Source: Bacteroidetes bacterium UBA7662 (lineage in GTDB: Bacteria > Bacteroidota > Bacteroidia > UBA7662). From it: 64,000 nt of DNA. The stretch's first letter is position 1. The number at the start of each line of letters is the position of its first letter. The stretch spans positions 238,038 through 302,037 of the forward strand of contig DLHS01000005.1 of NCBI GenBank assembly GCA_002483345.1, given 5' to 3'. This document shows, piece after piece, positions 52,789 through 60,880 of this stretch. The position numbers and the translations under genes are program-made. The notes beneath the pieces were generated by a model that ran no database searches, was not told the DNA's origin, and saw only the letters and a program-made list of their open reading frames with translations.

Positions 52789-54564
52789 TCAGGCAATCTG
52801 CAGTTTGGGTGCCGATACTTCTTCGATAAAACCGGGAATATCCTTATAACTATCCAGGGCAAGTTTTTTACGGAGCCTTTGCCGGGCTTTGCGTACAGAT
52901 TCCTGAGAGATGCCCAGCATGGCTGCCATCTCCTGTTTATCGAGGCCCAGTTTAAGTAAGAGCAGTAGCCGCAATTCAGCTACGGTCAGATCAGGATAAT
53001 CGTGTTGTACTTTCCGGATGAAGCCCGGATGTACTTTTTCAAAAACACTCTTGAATTCCACCCAGTTGTCTTCTGTAAGTATAATGGAATCATAAAGTTG
53101 TTCCAGCATATCATTGTTGGATACCCCAGTAACATCGGAAGATGATCCCCTGGTTATTTCTACCCTTAATTGTTCAATCAGCCGGTTCTTTTCGCGAATG
53201 CTGCCTATATAATGGCCCAAACGATGGCGGTAATGGGCTAATTTTTCCTCTGCTTTTAGTTGTTCGAGTTCAGCTTTTTGCCTTTCCAGCTCCAGTATCC
53301 TTTGTTTTCTTTGCTGGCGCATTCGTAATCCGTATATCATACCAATCAGGAGTAATATTGCCATACCCGATACCATCCAACTGGCATTTCGTATTACGCG
53401 CTGCCGGTTATTTTCTTTTTCCAGCAAGACTTTGTCAGCCAGGTATTTTTCAGCTGAAATCTGCGCCTCCAGATTGGCCAGCATATTGGCATCTTTTTCC
53501 TGGTTAAGACTGTCTACTATAACATAAAAGGTGTCGAGATATAAATTCGCTTCTGCATAACGCTTGTTCAACTGATATAAGAGGGCTGTTTGTTTAAAAT
53601 ATTCGGACAGTACATGTAAATCCAATTCGTGATTCTGTACAAGAAGGGCTAGTTCTTGTTGGCTCTTCCAGGCTGACTTCAAATTGTTAAGACCAATTTC
53701 AGCCTGAATTCTACTCAACCATATATAACTTAAACAATCCCAACATTTACTCAATATGCTATAACGATACGCATTTTGCAATACTTTTTTTGCTTCTACA
53801 TATTGACCCGTTTTCACGTAAAGCTGCCCCATGTTAGCATTAACAGTGGCAAGTTCTGCTTCAGCGTTAATTTTCAATCCTGCTTGCTGCGCCTTTGTAT
53901 AATAAACAAGTGATTTTTTATATTCCCTTTTATCTTTGTATGCATTCGCAAGGAGGTTATATATTTCAATATCGGTAGTGGGTCTGCTTTTTTTTCTATA
54001 TTTTAATGCCATTTCTCCATATAAAATGCCCCGGTCATAATTGGCAAAATTGTTATAGGTAAGGGCAAGAAACAACAACTGCTGATATGCAGTGGATAAA
54101 TTTTTGAACCCGACTTCTTCCGCCATTTTATAAGCCTGCAGCATATAGGTAAGGCCTTCTTCTTTTTTACCTGACTTAAATAAAGTATAACCCAGCGTAC
54201 TCATTATAGAAATCTCCAATTCTGTGAGTTCATGCTTCTTCGCAAGTTCAAGACTCTCTTTAAAGTATCGGGTAGATATAGGCGTGAATACATTATTTTT
54301 CAAATCCAGTTGATAGGATCCTTTAAAAAAAACGGAAGCCACTTCTACATTTGGAGAATTGTTAATTACAGCAAGTTTTTGCAGCATATTTAATGCTGTC
54401 ATCACAGCAGCACTATCGTGGGTGGAAGACAGATTTTCAAAAATTTTATCTGCTTGTTGAATTTGTAATTCATCCTTATGAACAAACACACTATCCCAAA
54501 CCCCGCCCTTCACCGGCAGTACGGTCGTTAACAACAGCATCCCTATCAGCAGTAGCCTGTACAT
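52789..54564 (-). CDS. TPR-containing membrane regulator with LuxR-type HTH
   Basis: The 591-residue protein has a signal peptide (MYRLLLIGMLLLTTVLPVKG), a periplasmic TPR region (about 80-370; for example YNLLANAYKDKREYKKSLVYYTKAQQ), a membrane helix (about 395-415, SWMVSGMAILLLIGMIYGL), a cytoplasmic coiled coil and a C-terminal HTH (DLTVAELRLLLLLKLGLDKQEMAAMLGISQESVRKARQRL). This architecture is a common one-protein signal receptor and DNA-binding regulator in Bacteroidetes. It may regulate the large secreted protein downstream, but that is inference. Confidence 0.9.
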   Translation of the reverse strand: MYRLLLIGMLLLTTVLPVKGGVWDSVFVHKDELQIQQADKIFENLSSTHDSAAVMTALNMLQKLAVINNSPNVEVASVFFKGSYQLDLKNNVFTPISTRYFKESLELAKKHELTELEISIMSTLGYTLFKSGKKEEGLTYMLQAYKMAEEVGFKNLSTAYQQLLFLALTYNNFANYDRGILYGEMALKYRKKSRPTTDIEIYNLLANAYKDKREYKKSLVYYTKAQQAGLKINAEAELATVNANMGQLYVKTGQYVEAKKVLQNAYRYSILSKCWDCLSYIWLSRIQAEIGLNNLKSAWKSQQELALLVQNHELDLHVLSEYFKQTALLYQLNKRYAEANLYLDTFYVIVDSLNQEKDANMLANLEAQISAEKYLADKVLLEKENNRQRVIRNASWMVSGMAILLLIGMIYGLRMRQQRKQRILELERQKAELEQLKAEEKLAHYRHRLGHYIGSIREKNRLIEQLRVEITRGSSSDVTGVSNNDMLEQLYDSIILTEDNWVEFKSVFEKVHPGFIRKVQHDYPDLTVAELRLLLLLKLGLDKQEMAAMLGISQESVRKARQRLRKKLALDSYKDIPGFIEEVSAPKLQIA

Positions 54565-54871
54565 TATTGTAAATATACTGAATACGCAGATTTACCAGCA
54601 GGTTCGGCATGCGAATTCACCCCATTTTAAGTCATAATTGCGTCAAAAACAAATATTTAGAGAAAAGAGAGGGGTATGGCCGGTTTTGGCTGGCGGCGGT
54701 TTTTGGCTGATTAATTGTGGTCTATGGCAGTTTTTAGTCTACAAAAATGTAAATAAACTGTTGTTATTCCCGGGCTCCGGATCATGCCGGTTTTGTTTCA
54801 TCGGAAAATAATATGCCGGTTTTTTTGAAAACCTATATATTTGCCTCCGCATTCAGTTGCACATTTTGAAT
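54565..54871. promoter_or_regulatory. upstream region of the arginine operon with repeated ATGCCGGTTTT
   Basis: The 307-base interval before the leader peptide holds three near-identical elements: ATGGCCGGTTTT (54676-54687) and two exact ATGCCGGTTTT copies (54784-54794 and 54813-54823). The last adjoins the candidate promoter. They could be binding sites for a regulator. No gene is seen here. Confidence 0.4.
54836..54843 (+). promoter_or_regulatory. TAnnTTTG promoter element of the arginine operon
   Basis: TATATTTG matches the -7 consensus exactly and lies 28 bases before the leader-peptide ATG. A TTTG at 54824-54827 is too close to be the usual -33 element, so that part remains uncertain. 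Confidence 0.5.
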
Positions 54872-54976
54872 ATGACCTCGACCGCACTCAGTTACAACTT
54901 ACATCAGAGACCAGCCGGAACGGCTTTGGTGGCTGCAGGTATGGTGCGACGATACCGAGGCGGGGCCCGTTGGTAA
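54872..54976 (+). CDS. putative arginine leader peptide (attenuator)
   Basis: The ATG at 54872 opens a 34-codon frame ending TAA at 54974-54976. The peptide ends MVRRYRGGARW; four of its five Arg codons lie in the last nine codons (CGA CGA TAC CGA at 54947-54958 and CGT at 54968-54970). Three of these are CGA, whereas the highly expressed atpA uses mainly CGT and CGC. Such a cluster just before an eight-gene arginine operon is the classical signature of ribosome-mediated attenuation, in which shortage of charged tRNA-Arg stalls the ribosome. The final codons lie inside a strong hairpin (54963-54986). There is no intrinsic terminator with a T-run, so the exact mechanism is open. Confidence 0.7.
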   Translation: MTSTALSYNLHQRPAGTALVAAGMVRRYRGGARW

Positions 54977-55047
54977 AACCGGGCCCTAAGGGTTGAACGT
55001 CATCTGTACGGTTTACAGATCAGGTCGTGTAAGCACGGCAACTCCTT
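54910..55047 (+). promoter_or_regulatory. structured RNA leader of the arginine operon
   Basis: Several self-complementary elements follow one another: 54910-54930 (ACCAGCCG/CGGCTTTGGT), 54938-54956 (GGTAT/ATACC), 54963-54986 (GGGCCCG/CGGGCCC), 55002-55020 (ATCTGTA/TACAGAT) and 55026-55037 (CGTG/CACG). The last two are enclosed by AAGGGTTG (54988-54995) pairing with CAACTCCTT (55039-55047) through one bulge, forming a three-way junction. I could not match it to a known riboswitch consensus. Confidence 0.55.
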
Positions 55048-55076
55048 TATCATTTCAATTTCAATTTTTTATAAAC

Positions 55077-55796
55077 GTGACAAAACATCCGTTTGTGGTC
55101 AGGATGGCCACAGGGAAGGATCAGTTATACGCTGATCAGATTACCCGGGAAATGGAAACGTCGGCCAAGGCCCGCGGAACCGGCATTGCCAAACGCTCAC
55201 CGGATTATATCCGGCTGAAGATGTTGGAAGGCAAAGCCGTGATTGCCGTGACAAAAGACGGTTCCTGGGTAGGGTTTTGCTACATCGAGGCCTGGGATCA
55301 CGAACGTTTCGTGGCCAATTCCGGGCTTATTGTTTCTCCCGAATTCCGGGGATCCGGCGTTGCCTCGGCCATCAAAGCCGAAATCTTCGCCCTCTCCCGG
55401 AAGAAGTATCCGCAGGCCAAAATATTCGGCCTCACCACCGGACTGGCCGTGATGAAAATCAACTCCAGCCTTGGCTACAAACCGGTTACCTACTCCGAAC
55501 TCACCACCGACGAAGCCTTCTGGAAAGGCTGCCAGAGTTGTGTGAATTTCGAGGTGCTGAAAAGCAAAAACAGGCAAAACTGCCTGTGTACAGCCATGTT
55601 GTACGACCCTGCTGCCGAAAATGCACCGGTCGATTCTAAACAAGGTGGTATTGCTGTAAGCCTGGGCGGTAAACTGTTCCGACGAAGAAAGCGCGAGTTC
55701 AAGGGTAATTTCAAACTCTTCGAACGCTGGATGCGCTTTAAAAAATCGGTGCTGCTGGGGGCAAAAAAAGCCTCCGACAAAACACCTGTCTGGTAA
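55077..55796 (+). CDS. GNAT-family N-acyltransferase heading the arginine operon
   Basis: The 239-residue protein is a GNAT acyltransferase. The start is GTG 55077 (VTKHPFVVRMATGKDQ), with ATG 55104 also possible; an upstream TTG at 54993 would read through the structured leader. The acyl-CoA binding region is LIVSPEFRGSGVASAIKAEIFALSRKKYP, followed by IFGLTTGLAVMKINSSLGYKPV. The C-terminus is unusually basic (FRRRKREFKGNFKLFERWMRFKKS). As the first gene of an operon with no argA or argJ, it is the natural candidate for N-acylglutamate synthase. This is inference from position and family. Confidence 0.85.
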   Translation: MTKHPFVVRMATGKDQLYADQITREMETSAKARGTGIAKRSPDYIRLKMLEGKAVIAVTKDGSWVGFCYIEAWDHERFVANSGLIVSPEFRGSGVASAIKAEIFALSRKKYPQAKIFGLTTGLAVMKINSSLGYKPVTYSELTTDEAFWKGCQSCVNFEVLKSKNRQNCLCTAMLYDPAAENAPVDSKQGGIAVSLGGKLFRRRKREFKGNFKLFERWMRFKKSVLLGAKKASDKTPVW

Positions 55797-55823
55797 CAAA
55801 CGGAATACTTTAAACCCAAAATC

Positions 55824-57038
55824 ATGAAAGAAAAAGTCTTACTCGCCTTCAGCGGCGGGTTGGATACCTCTTTCTGCGCCATCTACCTGGCCGCGGAAAA
55901 GGGGTACGACGTACATACACTCACCGTCAATACCGGTGGATTTGACGAAAAGGAACTGGCAACTATCGCTGAAAGAGCAGGCTACCTTGGTATTAAGCAC
56001 CACGCTGTGGCCGATTGCACCCGCGATTATTACGATAAGGTTATCCGCTTCCTGATTTACGGCAATGTGCTCAAAAACCAGGCATATCCGCTCAGCGTAA
56101 GTGCCGAACGCATGTCGCAGGCGCTGGCGGTGGCCGAATATGCCGCGGCTCACGGCATCAGCACAGTGGCCCACGGCAGTACCGCGGCGGGCAACGACCA
56201 GGTACGTTTTGATCTCGTATTACAAACCTTGCTGCCGGAAGTGAAAATCCTCACCCCCATACGCGAGCTGCAGCTCAGCCGGCAACAGGAAATCGACTAC
56301 CTCCGCTCGCACGGGGTGGAGATGGATTTCACCAAAGCAGCCTATTCCATCAACAAAGGCCTTTGGGGTACTTCGGTGGGTGGGGTAGAAACCCTGCAAT
56401 CGCTCGGTAGCCTGCCCGAATCGGCCTGGCCCACCCAGCTCAGCCGCTACGACAGTGAAACAATTGTGCTGAAATTTGAAAAGGGTGAACTTAAAAATAT
56501 AAATAATATAGATTTTGAGCATTCTGCTTTAGCAATACAGCATTTACAGGCCATTGCCGGACCTTTCGCCATTGGCCGCGATATTCATGTGGGCGACACC
56601 ATCATCGGCATCAAAGGCAGGGTAGGGTTTGAGGCAGCTGCGGCTATACTAATCCTCAAAGCCCATCTGGCCCTCGAAAAACATACGCTCACCAAATGGC
56701 AACTCTACTGGAAGGAGCAGGTAGGTCAGTTCTACGGCAACTGGCTGCATGAAGGCCTGTACCTCGATCCGGTCATGCGCGACCTGGAGGCTTTCCTCGA
56801 AAGCAGCCAGGCTACCGTTACCGGCGAAGTACATCTGAAACTCCACCCATACCGCTTTGAGGTGCTGGGGATACAATCGGATTTTGACCTGATGTCGGAT
56901 CGTTACGGCAGCTACGGCGAGATGAACCGCAGTTGGACCGGTGCGGATGTACAGGGCTTCACTAAAATTTTCGGCAACCAGCTCCGTATCGCCCGGCAGG
57001 TGCAGAGAGATGCCTTATTGAAAGGGGAGGAATCATGA
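55824..57038 (+). CDS. argG: argininosuccinate synthase
   Basis: The 404-residue enzyme joins citrulline and aspartate using ATP. The N-type ATP-pyrophosphatase loop is AFSGGLDTSF (residues 8-17). Further conserved stretches are HGSTAAGNDQVRFD and SINKGLWGTSVGG. A short AT-only tract lies inside the gene near 56490-56515 without breaking the frame. It overlaps argC by 4 bases (ATGA). Confidence 0.96.
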   Translation: MKEKVLLAFSGGLDTSFCAIYLAAEKGYDVHTLTVNTGGFDEKELATIAERAGYLGIKHHAVADCTRDYYDKVIRFLIYGNVLKNQAYPLSVSAERMSQALAVAEYAAAHGISTVAHGSTAAGNDQVRFDLVLQTLLPEVKILTPIRELQLSRQQEIDYLRSHGVEMDFTKAAYSINKGLWGTSVGGVETLQSLGSLPESAWPTQLSRYDSETIVLKFEKGELKNINNIDFEHSALAIQHLQAIAGPFAIGRDIHVGDTIIGIKGRVGFEAAAAILILKAHLALEKHTLTKWQLYWKEQVGQFYGNWLHEGLYLDPVMRDLEAFLESSQATVTGEVHLKLHPYRFEVLGIQSDFDLMSDRYGSYGEMNRSWTGADVQGFTKIFGNQLRIARQVQRDALLKGEES

Positions 57039-57994
57039 TCAAAGTAGCCATTGCAGGTGCTTCGGGTTATGTGGGCGGCGAGCTGATTCGTTTGCTGCTG
57101 CAACATCCGGAAGTAGCCCTGACCCAACTCGTGAGCCAGCACCATGCAGGGAAAGCGGTTGCCGCCGTACATCCCGATTTGCTGGGAGACTGTGAACTAC
57201 AGTTTACAGATAAGCTGGTTCCGGAAGCCATCGACCTGGTTTTTCTGGCACTCAGCCATGGTGAACCCAAAAAGTGGTTTGATGGGATTGTTTTGCCCGA
57301 CGCGCTCCGGATCATCGACCTGAGCCAGGATTTCCGGGATGAAAGTGCCGGTTTTGTGTACGGACTGCCCGAATGGCAGCGGGAGAAGATAACCCAAGCC
57401 CGCTACATCGCCAATCCGGGTTGTTTTGCTACCGCCATCCAACTGGCTTTGCTGCCCCTGGCAGCTGCTGATATGCTGGATACGGTGTATGTCACCGGCA
57501 TTACCGGATCTACCGGTGCCGGGCAGTCGCCTTCGGCCACCACCCATTTCAGCTGGCGGGCCAACAATATCGCGGCCTATAAAAGTCTGGATCACCAGCA
57601 TCTGCTCGAAATTAACCGGAACCTGAGGGGTATACAACCTGACTGGTCGGGCAGGCTGAATTTTGTGCCGTGGCGGGGAGATTTTACCCGGGGCATTTTT
57701 GTCAGCGCGCAAATGGAATCAACTCGCTCACTGGAACAGTTAAAAGTACTTTATACAGCTTTTTATGCCGGACATCCGTTTACGCATCTGAGCGAAAATC
57801 CCATCGACCTCAAACAGGTGGTGAATACCAACAAATGTGTGATACAGCTCGAAAAGCAAGGCAATCAACTGGTGGTGCACACAGCCATCGACAATCTCCT
57901 CAAAGGTGCAGCAGGACAGGCGGTGCAGAATATGAACCTGCTGTTTGGTTTGCCAGAAAATACAGGACTTCAACTCAAAGCTTCAGCCTTTTAA
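57035..57994 (+). CDS. argC: N-acyl-gamma-glutamyl-phosphate reductase
   Basis: The 319-residue NADPH enzyme reduces N-acylglutamyl phosphate to the semialdehyde. The Rossmann motif is AGASGYVGGELIR, the catalytic Cys130 lies in NPGCFAT, and the C-terminal region has DNLLKGAAGQAVQNMN. The acyl group may be succinyl rather than acetyl, as suggested by the carbamoyltransferase. Confidence 0.96.
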   Translation: MIKVAIAGASGYVGGELIRLLLQHPEVALTQLVSQHHAGKAVAAVHPDLLGDCELQFTDKLVPEAIDLVFLALSHGEPKKWFDGIVLPDALRIIDLSQDFRDESAGFVYGLPEWQREKITQARYIANPGCFATAIQLALLPLAAADMLDTVYVTGITGSTGAGQSPSATTHFSWRANNIAAYKSLDHQHLLEINRNLRGIQPDWSGRLNFVPWRGDFTRGIFVSAQMESTRSLEQLKVLYTAFYAGHPFTHLSENPIDLKQVVNTNKCVIQLEKQGNQLVVHTAIDNLLKGAAGQAVQNMNLLFGLPENTGLQLKASAF

Positions 57995-58003
57995 AACCTG
58001 GTC

Positions 58004-59137
58004 ATGGACTTATTTAATGTATATCCTCTTTTTCCCATCCAACCTATAAAAGCCGAAGGCAGCTGGTTGTGGGATGCGGCAGGCAAAAAATACCTCGATT
58101 TATACGGCGGTCATGCCGTGATTTCGATTGGCCACAACCACCCGGTATGGGCGGAGGCCCTGCGGGCACAGCTTGGCCAGATATCTTTCTACTCCAACAG
58201 CGTACAGAATCCGTTGCAGGAAAAACTCGCCGCGCGCCTCGGCGAAGTATCGGGTTATCCTGATTTTCAGCTGTTTTTATGCAATTCCGGCGCGGAAGCC
58301 AACGAAAATGCCCTCAAACTTGCCTCTTTTGTGACCGGGAGAAGCAAAATACTGGCGTTCAAAGATGCTTTCCACGGCCGCACCTCCGCCGCGGTGGCTG
58401 CTACCGACAATCCGAAAATCGTGGCTCCTCTAAACGCGGGCCATCAGGTTAGCTTCCTGCCCCTTAATGATTTGCCAGCCCTCGAAGCCACCCTCGACGA
58501 TAGCTATGCTGCCGTCATCATAGAAGGTATTCAGGGGGTTGGCGGCATTCGTTTGCCGGAAGATGCGTTTCTGCAGCGTTTATCAGCCCTTTGCAAAGCC
58601 AAAGGTGTGCTGTTGATACTGGACGAAGTACAAAGCGGTTACGGTCGTACAGGCCGGTTTTTCGCCCACCAATATGCCGGTATCCGTCCCGATTTAATCA
58701 CGGTAGCCAAAGGCATGGGTAATGGCTTTCCGATAGGCGGAGTCCTTATCTCCCCGGATATACAGCCCCGGATGGGGATGCTGGGAACCACCTTCGGAGG
58801 TAATTACCTGGCCTGTGCCGCTGCTTTGGCGGTGCTGGAGGTGATAGAAACTGAAAAACTGATGCAAAATGCGCTGGAACAAGGCCAATGGCTCACAGAA
58901 AAGCTGCAAAAGCTGGCCGTTTTCAGCGAAGTAAGGGGCAGAGGACTGATGCTGGGTTTTGAACCGGTAACGGCTCCGCAGGACCTACGACAGAAATTGT
59001 TGCATGAGCAACATATTTTTACCGGAGAAGCCAAGCCGAATACCATCCGCCTGCTGCCGTCGCTTGCGGTAAGCCGCACCGAACTCGATTATTTTATGGC
59101 AGCCGTTCAACAACAAATTCAGCTTCAATCAGCATGA
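58004..59137 (+). CDS. argD: N-acylornithine aminotransferase
   Basis: The 377-residue PLP aminotransferase makes N-acylornithine from the semialdehyde and glutamate. The PLP lysine is Lys236 in LITVAKGMGNGFPIGG. The phosphate-binding region is FLCNSGAEANENALKL, and ILDEVQSGYGRTG is the usual class III signature. It overlaps the next gene by 4 bases. Confidence 0.95.
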   Translation: MDLFNVYPLFPIQPIKAEGSWLWDAAGKKYLDLYGGHAVISIGHNHPVWAEALRAQLGQISFYSNSVQNPLQEKLAARLGEVSGYPDFQLFLCNSGAEANENALKLASFVTGRSKILAFKDAFHGRTSAAVAATDNPKIVAPLNAGHQVSFLPLNDLPALEATLDDSYAAVIIEGIQGVGGIRLPEDAFLQRLSALCKAKGVLLILDEVQSGYGRTGRFFAHQYAGIRPDLITVAKGMGNGFPIGGVLISPDIQPRMGMLGTTFGGNYLACAAALAVLEVIETEKLMQNALEQGQWLTEKLQKLAVFSEVRGRGLMLGFEPVTAPQDLRQKLLHEQHIFTGEAKPNTIRLLPSLAVSRTELDYFMAAVQQQIQLQSA

Positions 59138-60087
59138 AACAATTTTTATCCGTCACCGATGTGACCGATCTCCCGGGACTTGTTGACCTCGCCCTGCAAC
59201 TGAAAAAAGAACCCCTGGCATTTGAACGTCTGGGAAGAGGAAAAACCATCGGTCTGGTCTTTTTTAACCCCAGCCTCCGGACGCGTCTGAGCACCCAGCT
59301 CGCGGCACGCAAACTCGGACTGGAAGTGCTGGTCATGAATGTGCAGCAGGATGGCTGGTCGATTGAAACTGCCGATGGCGCCATCATGAATGGTGACAAA
59401 GCCGAACATATACGGGAAGCAGCCGGCGTAATGGGGCAGTACTGTGATCTGTTGGGGGTACGGACTTTTCCGGATCTAATAAACCGGGAAAATGATTATG
59501 CCGAGCACATTCTCCATCAATTTGTCCGTTTCAGCGGTGTTCCGGTGATCAGTCTCGAAAGCGCCACCCGGCATCCGCTGCAAAGCCTGGCCGACCTGGT
59601 GACTATACGCGAAAAAGCCCCGGTTGGCAGGAAGGCGAAAGTACTGCTGCGTTGGGCGCCGCATGTAAAGGCTCTGCCACAGGCGGTTCCCAATTCATTT
59701 GCGGAATGGATGCTGACCAGCGATCAGGTAGACCTGGCCATCTCTTACCCCAAAGGATACGCCCTGGCACCTGAATTCAGGACGGGGGCTCATCTTTTTC
59801 ATGAGCCGGAGGCAGGTCTGGCAGAAGCCGATTTTGTGTATGTCAAAAACTGGTCGAGTTATGAGCAATATGGTCAGATACTGAATACCGATCCTGCCTG
59901 GATGCTTGATGAAAAGTGCCTGAAAGTGAATCCGGGAGCCAAAGTCATGCACTGTCTGCCGGTCCGCCGGAATGTGGTTATCAGCGATGCGGTGCTTGAC
60001 GGACCACAATCCGTTGTCCTGGAACAGGCTGGTAACCGTATCTGGGCAGCACAGGCCGTTTTACATCAAATGCTCTCGGCGTTATGA
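59134..60087 (+). CDS. argF': N-acylornithine carbamoyltransferase, probably N-succinylornithine type
   Basis: The 317-residue enzyme carbamoylates N-acylornithine to N-acylcitrulline. The carbamoyl-phosphate motif is FFNPSLRTRLSTQ and the C-terminal motif MHCLPVRRN. Overall it matches the Bacteroides-type succinylornithine enzyme (DGDK/GDK-x-EH region, ESATRHPLQS, PHVKALPQAVPNSFAEWM). The residue in the GDKxEH motif is Ala90. This position is Pro90 in Bacteroides fragilis succinylornithine carbamoyltransferase and Glu92 in the Xanthomonas N-acetylornithine enzyme; changing that Glu to Ala converts specificity to succinylornithine. This favours the N-succinyl substrate here. Confidence 0.92.
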   Translation: MKQFLSVTDVTDLPGLVDLALQLKKEPLAFERLGRGKTIGLVFFNPSLRTRLSTQLAARKLGLEVLVMNVQQDGWSIETADGAIMNGDKAEHIREAAGVMGQYCDLLGVRTFPDLINRENDYAEHILHQFVRFSGVPVISLESATRHPLQSLADLVTIREKAPVGRKAKVLLRWAPHVKALPQAVPNSFAEWMLTSDQVDLAISYPKGYALAPEFRTGAHLFHEPEAGLAEADFVYVKNWSSYEQYGQILNTDPAWMLDEKCLKVNPGAKVMHCLPVRRNVVISDAVLDGPQSVVLEQAGNRIWAAQAVLHQMLSAL

Positions 60088-60878
60088 AGAAGTTATACAT
60101 CCTCAAAGCAGGGGGCGAACTGCTCGATGACCCGGTACTCCGTGAACAACTGCTGAAAAGTGTGAGCGGCTGCGGTCATTCCATGTTACTCGTACACGGC
60201 GGCGGCAAGGTAGCCAGCGAAATCGGCCGCCGACTGGGGCTGGAACCACAGTACGCAGCAGGACGGCGCATCACCGATGCCGCCACCCTCGAACTGGTGA
60301 CCATGGTGTACGGCGGTTTGCTGAACAAACAGCTGGTGGCCGATTTGTCGGCGGTTGGCAAGGCTGCTTTGGGGGTTTGCGGGGCGGATGGTAACCTGCT
60401 TAGGGCCACACGCAGGCCGGCGGGCGTGTATGATTTTGGCTTTGCCGGAGATGTGGATAAAGTGGATGTGGATGTATACTTATTGGAAAATTGGCTGGAA
60501 GCAGGCCTTTTGCCAGTGATTGCTCCGCTCACACACGACGGGCAGGGGCAGCTCCTCAACACCAATGCAGATACCATTGCCGCGGTGATTGCCATGGCTA
60601 TGCAGCAACTGTATGCCGTGGAACTGATTTACCTCTTTAACTTTCCCGGCGTGTTGCTTCAACTGGATCAGCCGGAAAGCCTGGTGCCGGAAATAAACCG
60701 GAATTTATACAATCAACTCAGATCAGAAGGAGTAGTGAGCGGGGGGATGTTACCCAAGCTCGAAAACGCCTTGTCAGTAGCGGAGGCTGGGGTTTCATCG
60801 GTGGTCTTAACCGATGTCGCGTCTTTACCGGGTCAACTGGGTGGTAAAGCCACCGGCACCCGTATTTTAAAAGGATAA
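60084..60878 (+). CDS. argB: N-acylglutamate kinase
   Basis: The 264-residue amino-acid kinase phosphorylates N-acylglutamate. The ATP motif is LKAGGELLDD and the substrate motif LVHGGGKVASEIGRRL; the C-terminal block has LNTNADTIAAVIAMAMQ. The N-terminal feedback helix of arginine-sensitive kinases is absent, so arginine feedback on this enzyme is less likely. Confidence 0.95.
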   Translation: MKKLYILKAGGELLDDPVLREQLLKSVSGCGHSMLLVHGGGKVASEIGRRLGLEPQYAAGRRITDAATLELVTMVYGGLLNKQLVADLSAVGKAALGVCGADGNLLRATRRPAGVYDFGFAGDVDKVDVDVYLLENWLEAGLLPVIAPLTHDGQGQLLNTNADTIAAVIAMAMQQLYAVELIYLFNFPGVLLQLDQPESLVPEINRNLYNQLRSEGVVSGGMLPKLENALSVAEAGVSSVVLTDVASLPGQLGGKATGTRILKG

Positions 60879-60880
60879 GT

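Noticed and set aside
54910..55047. SAM-I, TPP, cobalamin, guanidine or THF riboswitch, or a tRNA
   Set aside because: The conserved core sequences of these RNAs, as I know them, are not present; the Arg-rich peptide gives a better explanation.
54993..55076. Longer N-terminus for the GNAT gene from TTG 54993
   Set aside because: The added residues coincide with the structured leader and show no conservation-like features; GTG 55077 fits the family start.
56487..56518. AT-only tract inside argG as a possible insertion or regulatory site
   Set aside because: The frame is intact and the residues (GELKNINNIDFEHS) fit the protein; most likely local codon choice.
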